The notes below the pieces were generated by a model. The model was not told the origin of the DNA. It did not search any database and saw only the letters and a list, made by a program, of their open reading frames with translations. Source: Prinia subflava (taxonomy: Eukaryota > Chordata > Aves > Passeriformes > Cisticolidae). Taken from it: a stretch of DNA of 64,000 nt. This document shows positions 25,001-39,000 of the stretch, piece after piece. The first letter of the stretch is position 1. Every line of letters starts with the position of its first letter. The stretch lies in NCBI RefSeq assembly GCF_021018805.1, contig NC_086251.1, positions 40,866,767 through 40,930,766 on the forward strand. Direction: 5' to 3'. The position numbers were made by a program, and so were the translations under genes.

Positions 25001-26280
25001 AGAATTGCTTGGGGTCCAGAGGTCACTCTATCTCTAAGACCTGGACCAAAACTAGCAAGAAAGATTTCTTTCTAGCTGGTACAGATTTCTGTGTTTTCAG
25101 TGGGCATCTTGGATTCAGCAGCCATCATCCTTGCTTGTGTTCATCTTGTAGAATTCATAGGGGCAGTAAACTGGCAATTCAGCAGTGAAATGGTCAGTGT
25201 TTCCTCAGATCTCTATTTCATTAGCTTCTTGCTTTCATAACATCTATCTCAAAGCTGAAGACTGACTTCACACTTCTAAACTGATCAGCATATTTTTTCC
25301 TTGGATTTTCTGACAGACTTGTCTTAATTGGTTAGGGCAGCCAGGCAGGCTTCCTTGTCATCAGTCAGAGGGTAGAATGGCAGACAAATTTATGTTAGAA
25401 AGCCTTTGAAGGGCCACTGCAGTCAGAGAAAAGGGATTCTCCTCTTTTCCTTGCTTGATGTGTCTGAAATAATTCTTAGCTCATAATTTCTGCCAAGATG
25501 CTCAGGTTCATCAAGAAATTATGTTTCTTTGGTAGACTTTTCTAATCTGGTTTAAATTTATATGAATACATGCCTTTTCAAATTTCTGATCTAAGGTGTT
25601 TAATTTACTCTGAATCACTCTCAGTGACAGCAACAGATCTCAGGGCCTCACAGGCTGTATGCACATACCTGCTGTACATCCAGGTTCCCAAACAATCTCT
25701 GCTTTGGGTATTTTAATTTTAATTTTTATTTTTCCTTGCCTAGAAGTATCAAATAGGGTGGAAAACCAGAACATGCTGCCTAGACATTTATCATCTCAGA
25801 AAATTCTGGGTCACATTGCATATATTTACTGCTCATGTACAAATCAACAATGCAGGTGCAGAAAATCTGGTACTACTTAAAAAGCTTCCTGTGCCTGCTC
25901 TAATAGAAAATATGTATTAATTTATATCCCAAAAATTCTACAGCAAGATGATTGTACACTCTGCTCTCTTGCACACCCCAGCTCACAAACTAAGATTGCT
26001 GTGTTGCATCCCCTGACAGTCTGCCAGATCAGGATCTTCCTTTTAATTGCTGGCCTTCCTTAGCCTTGGCTGTGAAGTGGATACTTTATATCCTGATTCC
26101 CCACCTAGTGCCTACATCTACTTCATGACAAATTCTCTTACTGTTAGGGGTACATGTACTATGTGTTCTAGGTTTCAGATGTTCTGATCACACCAAGTGT
26201 ATATCCTTTGGACTTGTGAGGAAGAATCCCAGGTCTCTTTTGAGAGTTTTCTCTGAGCTGCTGTATTTGGCTTCTGTAGT

Positions 26281-26335
26281 TTCACAGAATCTTTGAGTTT
26301 GGTCAGAAAGACTCCAGACAGCAGTCACCAGCTGA
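26281..26335 (-). repeat. Possible CR1 tail remnant
   Basis: The stretch ttcacagaatctttgagtt followed by gactcca resembles the reverse complement of a CR1 tail. It is short and diverged, and no further CR1 sequence can be followed with confidence. Confidence 0.35.
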
Positions 26336-27665
26336 TTATGGTTCACTGGTCTCAATCCTTTGTGTCAAAGGGGCGGTTGGCTGTATTTGACATGAAGGGA
26401 AGGTGAAAGTGGCTTTGTTGTTTCCTCAGTTTTTATTTTAAATTTTGGAGCTGTGGAATGTGAAATAAGAAGTCATGCTTGGACCTTGACTAGACAGGCT
26501 CTGAAGAGCAATGAGAAGAGGGAGACTGAAATAGACAAAAGGATGTGCTTGGGTGATTCTTACAAGGATAGAAGGGTGAGCAGTTGATGGGACAGTCTTA
26601 CTTTTTTGCAAGACTCTTGAGCTAGACTAGGGTGGGCTTAGCATGGCAGAAGCAGCATGGGTGTTGCAGTTGGGGCTGTGGGAGTGAGTTAACTATGGAT
26701 GGGTTTGCAGCTAGAAATAAGGGCAAGAGAATTCCTTGGGATGTTGGCAGTTAATGCGAAGTTCTTATAAGAATAAATCTCTTCTCTATGTTACATGTGT
26801 GTTGCCTTGTAGTTCTGGGTTGATGGTAACTTTATTCTCTTCCAAATCATTTTTCAAGCTCCTTGCAGTTTCTTGCGAGGTGGAGGCTACCTGACTGCTC
26901 TCCAGTTCTGCATTTGCCAAGTGTTCAGAGCCTATTTGTTTGCACAGCATCTAGGTGTAAGGTAACTTGGAGGCTCTGCTATGCAGATGCCTCTGGAGGA
27001 AGTGAAGGGAGAAAGCAGCAAGCATTGAGGGTTACACAGTAGGGCCTCAGTTCAGTTTGAGCAAACTGCAGTGACCCTAACACCTCCCTGGCTAAACACT
27101 GCAGAAGTGACAGAGCAGCAGCAGCCCAACAGCACTGAGTCCAGCCCTGTGCTAGCATAGCCGCATGTCTTTACCTTGTTCCCCACAGTGCTTGTTCTCT
27201 TTTCTCTTTACCTTAATGCCTGAAATATTTTCATTTCTTTGAGGCAGAGAAGTAATTGAGGGTGGGTTCAGTGATTTTTCTGTGACCTCTGTTTGCATCA
27301 CCTCAGCAGCTCTGTCATGCTGATTCTACCTGCAGTCCTCGAGAGGCAGCATTTCTGAGAGCCCTGAATTTGGGATTTATTACTTCCTGCTCAGAGGAGG
27401 TTTGAGGAGGGCAGGTGAAAAATAGAGCTACAGCCTGGGTAGCTGTACATTTTTGCAAGTCACCCTGTTTCCAGTTTGTGCATGTTCTTCTCCCTGTCCA
27501 TCCATGCATATTTGTGCCTGTAATTTCAGCCTCAACACCCTCTTACCTTTAGTTGTTTTGTTTCTTTTTCTACGCATGTCTCCCAGGGTCCCCAGTGACA
27601 ACTTGTTAAGTGTGGAAGTGAATTGGCTGACTTCAACTTCAGAAATAAATGGCTTGCCTTGTATT

Positions 27666-27685
27666 TATATATATATATATATATA
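27666..27685. repeat. (TA)10 microsatellite
   Basis: Twenty bases of uninterrupted TA, directly beside the GC-rich block that starts at about 27690. Confidence 0.85.
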
Positions 27686-27689
27686 GGTC

Positions 27690-28240
27690 GCACTAAGGAA
27701 ACTTGTGCTGTCAGGGCTAATTGCTCTCCATCCTGCTTGGAAATCGCTCAGGGCCTCAGCACCATGGATTGGCACAGTCCTCAAGGCTCCCTGCTTCCCA
27801 CAGCTAGGCCTTGGCTCTGTCTGTCTGGAGCCTGCAGGAGAGGAGAGGCGGAAAGCTCGTGACTTGCCCAGACAGTCTGAGGCCTGGCCCTGCAGCCTCA
27901 GCTCCCCAGACGCTGTTGAGTCGGACTTGGCTGGCAGCCGCCGCACTGTTACTTTTCCGAGGTAATAAGTGAGATTAATCACAGGACCCTTTCCAGAGGC
28001 AAAGGAGGTTTGTGCTGTGTGCAGGGAGACCGTAGGAGCCAGTGCTGGGGCTGTGAGCTGGAGGCGAGAACCGGGGCCTCACGGCAGGGCAGAGCAGGGC
28101 ACCAGTGGGGTTGTGCAAGTGTGGCCTCTCTACCCAGCTGCTTCTGGGCAGCATTGCTGGAGCTGCAGCCTGGAGCCTCCCCTGGATGGGCCCTGGCTGA
28201 GCGCAGGGGGTACAGCGTCTGCACTACCTTTGTCTGCTGG
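27690..28240. promoter_or_regulatory. GC/CpG-rich block inside the 25 kb intron
   Basis: This 550 bp stretch is clearly richer in G+C and CpG than the flanking intron. I count about 15 CpG between 27688 and 28310. It includes cagccgccgcactg, gaaccggggcctcacgg and ccgaggtaataag, the last resembling a splice donor. Overlapping open frames on both strands reflect the low stop-codon density of GC-rich DNA rather than a visible protein family. It could be an intragenic CpG island, an enhancer, an alternative first exon or a noncoding RNA start. A function is not shown by sequence alone. Confidence 0.4.
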
Positions 28241-31200
28241 ACAATTACATTTTCTACAAATAACTCTCAAAATTTGAGGGGGACCAGGCTTCTTTTTGAC
28301 TGCGCGACTTCCAGAGGAGATATGAGGATCTTTCCTACTATTCCCTACAGCATACTATGGAGAGCAAGCAGCCCATGTTGATGTGTGGAGGGGAGTGTCC
28401 TTTTCCCAATCCAGTACTGCAAAATTATTTTGAGTTTCCTCTTTTCAGGTGCCTCCACAAACTGATGTTACCCTAATGTAAACACAGGATTTGCTATCCT
28501 GGACTGGGCTGCTAATCTCTTCAATTCTCCCCATCGTCTACCTCAGAACAACTGTCTCCACTGTCATCAGTACAGAAAATACTCTGATGGGCAGCAGGGA
28601 AATTCCCTTTCTGAGGGGGAGATTGATATTGTCCTCTAATTGCTAATAGCTGGCATGTAGTTCTTGCAATACTTTGTTCTGTGTACTCTGGTGTGGATAT
28701 TGCCATTAATCCTATATTTTACCTTCTGCAAAAAATGTAGTCCTGTTGAGTTGTAGCAGTGAGTCACACAGGTGGTCCATATTATGCAAAAGTTTCCTTT
28801 TTAAATTTTTTTGCAAAATTTGCCGGAAGCCTCTGTACCTGTAATAAGATCACATGAAGGCAAACAGAAATGCTTGGTTTGTTTTCTGCACTACTTGTTC
28901 TCTATCTTTTTATCACCTCCCTTCTTTTTTGTCTCTCTAAACTAAACAGTTCCATTCTTTTCAAATTCTAAATGGAAATCTTCCTGGCCCTGTAATGATT
29001 GTCTGGCTATCTTTATAGAGATGACAAGAAATGAAAACAGTACATCAAGAAGGGGTGAAACATTCCTTTCATGTAAATAACACTAGTGTATCTTAACTTT
29101 CTATCTCAACTTACATATAGCAATATCTTGTTGGCTTCTGACCATGCTAAACACTGAGTTTTTTTATTAATATGCAGTTGTTTTTCTTTGATTATTACAG
29201 TAAATGTTGGACTGAGCAACAGGTATAAGTAGTTCATTTTTTTCAGGTTTTTTTTTTTCTTTCACCATTCTTTGCTAGGCAACTCTTGCTGCACCAGTGG
29301 ATTTTGTTGGCTATGATAGAAGTTGCTTGATATTTTCTGTTCTATTTAACACTTCATTCAATATAGAACAAGTTGAAATCTTCTAGTGTCTTGGCACTAC
29401 TTGACTCATGATGTTCCCCCAGTTGTCCGTGATCTTGGAGGTTTTTGAAATATGTTGTATCAGTTCTAGATATTTCATGTTGCAAAGTGACCAGCATGTC
29501 TCCCTTTCCTCTGCGTTTATTTACACCTCCCATTCACCATTAAAACAGTTGTTTTCCAGCGTGGTTTTCAGAGGGTTAATGTGCCTGTAGTTCTCATGGG
29601 GGAGATCTTCTCTGCTCCTTACATTCATGTAACAATGAGGGGACCTTCAGTTCTGGTGCTTTGTAGGAGTGGCTTTAGCTACAGCAGCCTTCCACTCTAA
29701 AGGAGTTCTGAAAGGGTTACAAGGGAGCCTTGGCTGTTTCTTTGAGCTATTTGGAAAGGACGGGCCTCAGACAGCTTGGCAGGAACCTGAGGCCCTGTTT
29801 TTTCCAGCCCAGCCCTTCCTTTTGCACAGAGCTGTCAGGGAATCCCACGAATGTCTGGTTTTTCCCCTTTCCTTATTCTTTTAACAATATTTTTGTCCAT
29901 CTGTGACTCTTCCTCACTCAAGATCTCAAATTTTATCCTTTGATTTGCCTTGCACGTAGTGAAGTATAAATGAAAGCTGTGCTACCATGCCATAGCTGTT
30001 GGGATTAGTTCACAGTTGTGCAGCTGAGAAGGGCACTGGGAAGTTTCCCAGAAGAATGTCCTTTCTGGCATTGATCTTAGGGCAGGTCCATCTGGCCTAA
30101 GAACAGAGGGATTGAATGGGCCCATCTTTGAACTGTGCTATTCCTATGTGTTACAGTGAGGCACTCTGAAATCCTGGGGCTGCTTGTTCTCTATCCTCCC
30201 TGTCAGGCATACAGAATGCTGCTTTGTAGAAATGGAAATCCCCTTTGTAATCCAGGCTTATGAAAGACAAGATAGGGTTACTGACTTTTTCTTCATTTGC
30301 TTCATGCTCTCCAGGACTAGCCTGAAGTTGAACTCATTGTGAATATTTTGGAGATTTCCAAATCTGCCCTGTGCCTTTTCACTTCAAGAAAAAGGACGTG
30401 TAGTGGGTAGAGTGAGAAGGGAAGTTTGGTTACTTGTGAGAGCAAAGGTCTTGACCAGCTGTGTTGAACACATTGGTGCTGTACAGCTGAGGAAGAGAAA
30501 TTGAATTAGGATTTTATTGCTATCTCGGTAAGCCTGTCCAATGCTGGGAGTAGGGTGTGATCTGAGTTCCGTGTAGAAAGACTTTCAGAAGGCAGCTCTC
30601 CTGTGGGGCAGTCCCTGGACAACCCTACAGAGTCAGCAGGCAAAGGGCCTGGAATCAAGCTCAGTTGGGTTGAGGGTTTCAGTGACCAAGTACAAATGCC
30701 AGAGTGGGAGGTAGCAAAAGGGACCAAAGGGTTTTCCTTTCTATTAGGTTTTGTTTTGGAGCTGTCTTTCATTGTACAGTGAACTTTCCACCAGTAATGG
30801 ACATTCATATTTTCCATCCAGACCAAGGTCATGCTTTAGCTTGGCTTTCTCAGGATGAACAATCGTTTTGGTGTTTTGTACTGTGGTATAAATGGGAAAT
30901 CCCTGCAAAAGCACGAAGAAACCCCTTTCCTGTCCCTGAAAGTGTTGGTTGCCCTTTCCTGTGAAGATTCTGCTTTCACCTAATTTTCCTGAGCTTTCTG
31001 ATAAAGTCTTGTTGCTGACACCAAAGTTTGTGAATTGCATGTTGTTGATTCTGTGTCAGTCTGTTATTCTCTAGGGTTTCTTTGGTCTGCTGGTATTTGT
31101 GAACCATGCAGGGATCCAGTGTTTAACAAGAATGCCTTTTGAAAAAGGGCAAGGGAAAAAATGTAAAAAAGACAAGATTATTTCAGATCCTCTATGTATG

Positions 31201-31774
31201 TGGTGAGAGCTTTGCTTGGTGATGCTGTACAGTAGGTCCTAGGGGTAAGTATGTTGTATAATCTGAAGAAGATACAGCAACCAGAGCTCCACTGTGGAGC
31301 ACCAACTTTTTGTTTAGGGAGTAGTGTGATTTATAATAATGAGTAACATTTTTTGTTACTAGTACTCTTTTAGTCTCTACCCAACACTGGATACTATCAA
31401 CCATTGAGTAGTTTGACCAAAATGCTCTGGGTAAGAGATCTTTGCTTGATAATGAGCAAGAAAGCTCACTCAAAAAAGCTTGTTACTGGATTGTCTAGAA
31501 CCAGTGCCGGTTACAAGAATTTGGAAATGCACTGTTAAGGCTGGACTGTGGAGTGTCAGGATAGAAATGTCAAGAATCCTTCATTACAAGCACTTATTTC
31601 TAGGATTTCATTCTGTAGCAGTAGTTGAAAGATATGTTCTTAAAAGAAAAAGGCAGGGGAGAGTGGGCAAAAAAAGCTAGGTAGTGCTAAAAGATACCAT
31701 TTTCCAGACACTCCCCTATTGCACACATGGCACTTTTATGAATATTTCTTATCCAAGAACTGTTCACAGCAAAC

Positions 31775-32053
31775 CAGGTGGGGAGATGCCAGGGCAGCCT
31801 GGCTGATTCAAATCTGTTTAAAACTGGCACTGAGACAAGAACCTTTAGTAAAAGGAATTTAAAACGAAGAGAGCTCTGCTGGATGGTTGGGCATGTGAAC
31901 AGGCTCCCCAGGGAAGTGAGGAGCCTGCCAAAGTGTTTGAACAATACTCTTGGGCACACAGTGTGACTCTTGGGGTGTCCCATGCACAGCCAGGAGTTGG
32001 ATGTCAATGATCCTTGTGAGTCACTTCCAACTCAGGACATTCTGTGATTCTGT
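31775..32053 (+). mobile_element. CR1 LINE 3' fragment, plus orientation, different subfamily
   Basis: The 3' part is diagnostic: gaacaggctccccagggaag, then ggggtgtcccatgcac, gttggatgtcaatgatcctt, cacttccaactcaggacatt and the tail ctgtgattctgt. The 5' boundary is blurred. It has no intact open frame. Its tail differs from the other two copies, so it belongs to another CR1 subfamily. Confidence 0.8.
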
Positions 32054-35000
32054 ATTGCTTGGCTTCTTTGCTTGAATTTCAGATTACATCTGGCTCATCA
32101 TGTCTTCCACTCCCCTTTCTATCTTTCTGCTCTCTGGCACATGAGACTTAACTGAAAAGTTAGTCAAAGAAAGTCTGGCAGTGCTGCACATGCGATTGGC
32201 AGCTGTCTGTCAGGGATACTTTGCCTGGGCAAGATACATTCTTTAAAGCAAAAGGGCTGTGACTTTCTTTGTCCAAAGCTTTTGTATGCATAAAAGATTT
32301 CTTTATTTGCTTGCTGCTGGAAAAAAAAATAGAATCTTTTCTGTGAAGAATGTAGCCATGTTGGGTCATGAATGTCTTCAGTGCTGAAAATTTGAGTTTT
32401 CTCGAAATTTCAGCTGAGAAAATTTTCATGTTTGGTAGACTATCTAAAAAGGAGGAGGAAATCTCAAGTGTGGACCATCTGTTTCTTTTTTGATACTAGG
32501 ATAAAGATGCTGGTGGGTAAAGAGGTGTCAGCTTATCTTCATTTAGCTTTTTGAAAAGTTAAGATGCAGAGACTTGAAACTGAGAAAGTTTAGAAATTTT
32601 ATTTCTTGGTAATGGTACTTAGTTCAGAAAACCTTTTCACAGCCAAATTCTGAATTTCAAATGAGAATTTTTCATTACTTACTAAAGACAATGTACTCCT
32701 TAATGGAGTGACTTATACTTCCCATTGCAGTTTCCTAAAATGTCTCAAGCTGTGGTGTTAGAAAAAGCTTGAAATAACTTGCTAAAAAGAATGTTCTGTT
32801 CAATAAATTTCTGATCTCAGCTTCTCTAGACACTTGGGTGTGATTCTTTGACAGTCTCATGATGCTAAAGATTCTGGCTTCTCTGTAAATATCTTTTGTT
32901 GGCTCATAATTTGAACAACAGTTAAAGGTAGTCAGTGTGACACAGAGAACACAATCTCACCTTTGTGAAGAAATCCAGCAATCAATCCAACAGCATATGT
33001 GAGAGATTTAAGCGCAGGCTCAAAAACTCAGCCTCAAAAGTGATTCTTCATAGACTTTGCTGTTCTTAAGATTCAGTGCTTTGATGAGCACATCCCTTTC
33101 TAATAAGGAACTGTGTATAGTATCTCCAGGATTTTCTCCAGGAGAGTTGAGATTTAGGTTTCTACTAACAGTGATCCCCCATGCCTTCTGTTTTCAAAAT
33201 TCCTAACCAGAAAAGCAAGGAAGTTTAGACTTATCTCTTAGGAACAGTTCCGACAAAGGTTGCCAATTAAGATTTTTTGGAACAGCTGTCTTTCATAGAG
33301 TTTGGTTTTGCATATTGACAATTTGCTTATCTTTCTTCAAAGCTGAAAAACCCCAAGGAGGAGCTGTGTTTTAATGTGGAATTAGTTTTGTTAAAAAATC
33401 AACAGGAATAATAACTTCTCTCTTATCAAAAAGTTCACAGATATTTTTATTTTTTGATTTTAACTTTTATAAGTAAACACATATAACACATTTAAAAGTA
33501 TTAAGTAAAATAATAGATACGGGTAAAATAATTTTGAAAACCTAGTTTTAATAGTTGGATTATTCTGGTATATTTAAAGAAATTTGGATCCAATCCATCT
33601 TTAGTCATTTAAATATTTTATTTTTCTGTTCTGGACATTGTTTGCATAACTGATTTTGCTTTTTTCAAAGGTCAGAGTCATGTTTTCATTTGTTTCTGAA
33701 ATCCCACTTTCCTACTGCTGATAATAACGTGAACGATTTAAATATGAAAGTATCCTCACTATAAAGAGAACAAAATGCAAAACAACAAAATAAAAAGCAA
33801 CAGTTTCTAAGTTGTTTTGAGGTGTAGAAGACAGACTATGGTTCATGTAGTGCAGACGTTTTCTCTATTGATATTTTCTAAATAGAAAAAAAATGTTAAC
33901 ATTCTATGTTCTCTGAAGCATTGCAAATCCTGAATATGAGTGTAGACATTACTGAGAAGCATTTCTGTGAAAGGGAAAAGAACTGTGGTGCTGGGTATTT
34001 TGCTGTTTGCATGTTTCACTCTGAAATTACCTAAACTCCTGGTATCATGTAACCCTATGAATTGTGAATTGTTATGTTTGTTGCTACACAGAGCATAGTT
34101 GTTTGTGTATTGTTTTCAAAACCTCACTCTGGTGTTTATGGTGTATATTGTTTGGTAGCAAAACCAGGTACCAACTACTCCTGTTATTTACTTTCAGGCT
34201 TTTTCTAACACTGTTACCTTTATGTGAGGGCTTGCTCACTGTCTTATACTCCAACTGGTCTCTAGAGCCTTAAACACAGTACACAACATGAAGGTTAACC
34301 TCTTGGCAAATGTTTCTGTTTTTACCTCAAGCCTTCTGGAGGCCATGTTTGGACTCTTATCTGCCTGTACTGCAGATGAATTTTCTCTGAAATGTACCAG
34401 TTGTGGCCTTTGAATTTGCTCTAGTTAGAACATTTCCTGAAACATCATGAAAGGCATCAAGTGTAAAGAAGCAGCATATTATGGAGATTTCTTGATGGAC
34501 ACTGTTGTTGTTTTCCTTGCTTGATGTTTCTTATCTATGACAGGAGGAAAGTCGTGAAAGGACATTGTTCAGGAGTGGTGGGGGTATTTTTGTCTGCCCT
34601 TTTAAGGGATTAGCATCTGCATCTTTGATGTGTTCATGCTCAGAATTACATGCAGTCACTTGGTGGACTTCTTGGGGTAGAGATTCCATGGTTCCCATCT
34701 GTGTTCCTGAGTCTGGGAGCTTCTGACTAATTATACAATCTTCTCTGTACTTGTAGGAAACAATTTGATTTTGGCTCTAGGAAAAGGGATTGGGTTGGAC
34801 TGGAGTATAGGATTGTGTAACTTTTTTCATGTTTAACCACAAATTCCACAAATGAAAGCTATTGCACTTCCTCTGAAGATACCTACTCTTGGCTTTTGGT
34901 TTTCAGGGTCAGTAGGAATATTCAATCCCCATATACAGTCCAAAAAGACCTGTCAATTGAAATGCTTACCTAAAATCTGTCATTAATGAATCCAGCAAAA

Positions 35001-35960
35001 TTGCATCTTTAAGGAAGCAGCACCATTCCTAGATGCCTATTCTCAAGCCCCAAGGGGAAAAGATAGATACAGTATGCAGCTGGGATGACCAGCAGAGCTG
35101 GCACAACTGCACCACAGACTTTCCTGTCCATGCTGGAGGAGAAAACATCACAAATACAGGTGCCTGGTCAAATGGAGATAATTTAAAAGCTTTTTTCCTG
35201 GGTGTTGCAAACAAAACCAGTGCTTACAGGCTCTACCTCCTATCCTACGGTTGTAGGTAGTGACAGAAATCTCATAAAAAATACTTCAGGCAGTGGGTGT
35301 TCAAGTAGGTTTTGTGTTGAACATCTTCTGCAGACAGGATCTGACAGAGAGGGATCTTTCAATGAATACTCGACAAGTTTGGGAACTGTGTTTTAAAATG
35401 TGCTGTCTCATCTCTTGGTACTATACAATGTAATTATCTTAACATGCTTTTACTCATCTTCCTCTAATGACAGACGTGCTCTGTCATCAGATGTATCAGT
35501 TTCCTGGAGAAAGATTTTGTTTACCCAGTTTACCAGGATAAGCCTGAGCCTTTTCTGTAGTTTCAGAGGCTTAGTTACAAATTTCCTGTTCTCAGTGCTA
35601 ATTGTTTTCTGTCAGCTGGCCTTCTTGGTCAGCACGTGTGTTGCTGCCTTCTAGGGAAAAGGAGACAACTGAGGGATTTGGGGCTCTCCCATGATTTTCA
35701 ACAGCACCATTTGTTTTGGAAGTGGTTGTAGAATTGCCAAACACACTGAAGTGGTTATGGTGGTTATGTGTACCAGCTCCTAAAGAAGCTGAAGGGGGAG
35801 AGGGGTTTCTTGCCTGATGGGTTTTGAAAGGGAGCTGAGACTTTGATGTTCTGTTTTAGCAGCTGCTAGATGCAGTGCCTCAGCCCTATGCAGCACCTAT
35901 GAAGCCACAAGTGCTTCATGCATTGTATTCTTCTTTACACTGCCAGAATGGAGAAAATAA

Positions 35961-36010
35961 ATGAAATGAAATGAAATGAAATGAAATGAAATGAAATGAA
36001 ATGAAATGAA
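35961..36010. repeat. (ATGAA)10 pentanucleotide microsatellite
   Basis: Ten uninterrupted copies of ATGAA (50 bp), preceded by gagaaaataa and followed by ccaagag. The purity suggests a young and probably length-variable locus. Confidence 0.97.
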
Positions 36011-39000
36011 CCAAGAGTATGGGCATTAGCAGTAGTGTTGCTCTGTTACATTTTACACTTTATGTTATAGTGCCTTGTGTCTCATGCCAGTGAAGTAACC
36101 TTGCACTTAATTGGGCCTATTAGAGTAAGAAATTTATTTCACTTCAGCTTTCTTTGCCTTTCTGGTTGCTTCTTCCTCATTTCTTCTGTTTCATATCTGC
36201 TTCCAAAATAATTGTAGTAATTTTATTCTTTTGTTCTGTAACGACCACATAAAATAGGCAGAGATTTACATGTATGTTGCACCAGAATTCCTTGCTTAGT
36301 CTAGAGGGACTGGATCATCTTTCCAGTAAGGACTGAGAGAGACAGAGAAATGGGGTGGCTAAACCAAGGCTTCATATAAAGCCTCTGTTAAAGCAGGAAC
36401 AGACAACACCTGCTATATCTGCTGAAGGTAGTTTGCTGGGAATTTCCACTTCACTCACTTAACTCTTCACTGCCAGAAATAAGATGCTGTAACTCAATTT
36501 ATTCTATTAATATTCAACTTTGTGGTAATGTGAACTCATCTCTGATTCTGCTTGTTGAAATACTGGTTTACTGGAAATGCTGGAGGCTGAGCTCTGTTTT
36601 CAGGTGAAGAGGCAGATAGGTCCCAATAGTAGGAGTGGATGGGGGCTGTATTCTGTCTAGTTTAAAATAAAGAGGCCAAAATTGTGGTAATCTGGAGTGG
36701 TCCTTTTTGGCAAGACAATACACTTCTGTGGTATTTATCTCTGGAGGACAAAGTCCAAAAATATGGGGAGATTCTTGCTCTGCAATACTAGCTTTTCCAG
36801 GTAAGGCTGCATAAATGAATACAAGCTTTTCTAGTATTTTCTTGCAGTTCTTTATAATACAATTCTGGTATGTCATCACCAAGGCAATAAAGGGGGATAG
36901 ATGCATAGAAATTTTTGGGAAGAAAATGTCACTATTGGGTTTTTTTGTCTTTGTTCTAGTGCTGGCTATAGAATTTCTGATTTTTTTCTCTTCCCATATT
37001 AAAAATCAATAACGCCTAAATCAAAATTTAACCTGCCATTCTGTTCTGAAGTTTTTTCTTAGGCTGCATTTTAGCTATCAACAAAAAAAACCCCATATTT
37101 GGTCTTTTCTGAAAAGCAGTTTCCTCCAAATAGGGCGGAGGAATCTCTTGAGGATTCTTAGAAGGAGCACTACAGACCTGGAAAACTCCTGTCACTTTTA
37201 GCCTGTGAAAATTATTGCTAGGAATTTAGGCTGCCTTGGTTGAAATATTAAGCACTTTTTTACAGTACCTTCCATTACCGCTAAGGAAGTTAGATGGAGT
37301 GAGGGAAAAATAGCACTTTCTTTTTACAATGTAAATTCAGTGCTTTGTGGCCATCAATGAGGCTTGCAGTAATTTAAAAAAACAAAACAAAACAAAACCC
37401 CACGCTGTAACAACTAGCTCCACACCCCTGGTGTTGCTTTGGTGTTAGTGTGCCATGCTGCTCTTGGGATGGCTGAAAGTCTGTATCATGATAGTATCCA
37501 TCTGTGGTATAAGTATATACCTGTATAAGTAGCCTTTTTTCTTATCTTTTTAAATTTCCTGCAATGTGTGGGATAGGATGGTGTTGCCTGTGCAGCATAT
37601 ACAGTTACTGGGCCAGCTTCTTCAATGGGTAACAAGCCATGCTGGATGCTCTCTGTGTATCTGAACATATTCCACCAACACCCCCGATTATATCTTATGT
37701 ACCTACTTTGTTACAGACTTTAGGAAGTATGTGCTGTAACAGATGTGGTCACTTTTTCCATTGTTCCTGTTCAGGGAGCCACAGCAGGTGAGTTGATCTT
37801 TGTACAGGAGGTGGAGGTAAAAGAATTCTTTCTCCCTTAGCTCCAGCACAAACAAACTGCAAAAGGAACCTGAGAAGGAAAGACATTCAGTTTAACAGGT
37901 GGGATCACTCTCAGATACAGTCTATTTCATGTTTTACTTTGTTACCTTACAGAAATCCACTTGAGGGACAAGGAAAGCAGAAACTATGTATACATATGCA
38001 ATTGAGTTCCTAACATAGGGCGGATAAGAATACTACAGGTACCTCTCTGGCCAGCATGGGAGTATTGTCAGGCTTAGGGGACTGTACCAGTCTATCTTTT
38101 TATTGGGAGACTAATGCAGTTTCATTGCATTGGATGTAGGTTGATAAATTCAGTTGTTTAAGGGTAGAGGTCTCTTTAGGACCTTTACTTTTCCTTTCAG
38201 TGCTTGGGGAATTATTCAGAAAAAAGAGACTATTAACTACAAGCCTCCAGCCTCACAGCAAGGACCCAGAAAAGTGATCTTTTTCAGTTCAGTTCTTGTT
38301 TGGTATTTTTTGTTATCTTTTACTTTATTATAGCAGCTAGATATTTATACAGCTTCAGTTGTGTTACTGAATGGTAGCACAGCAGATGCATCATACTGGT
38401 ACCATGCTGTTCCTCTCCCTCTTTTACCTTTAAATTTTTACATTTATCTTGATGTAACTGACCGGCTGGCTTTCAGGTGATACTTTCCACAATCCCTGAT
38501 GAGGTGAATTCGTAGATGTTTGCTCAGAAAGTGCAGAACAGATTCTATCCTTCCCTTTAGGTATATAGATTATAAATGTACAGGTATTGCTTCTTTTGTG
38601 AAGTTCTCTTATCTGGCTATAAGTCTTGAAATGTATAGTTATGATGTCAGGCAACTGTATACTTCAGCTGCTTTGTCCCCATAGACAGACCATCTAAGCT
38701 GCCACATTTATCAAGTCTTCTCTAAGAGACACTCATAAGAGAGTTCATCTACCACATAACAAGATTATAGTTGTACTGGTTGTCAAGCCAAGTTAGTTGC
38801 TTTAATTAATTTCAGTGCAAATTTTGTGGAACCTAGAGGTTTCAGTGTAATAGATATTTAATATTTAGACAACAAAATAGCCAAAGTAAAGTGCATGAGA
38901 TGTCTCTACTACTTGGTCATATGGCACAAAAAATTTTGTTTGGGCCTCAAGTGGTATGAAATCTGGACAGCACAGCCTTAAGGAATCCTGAAGGCCCTCT

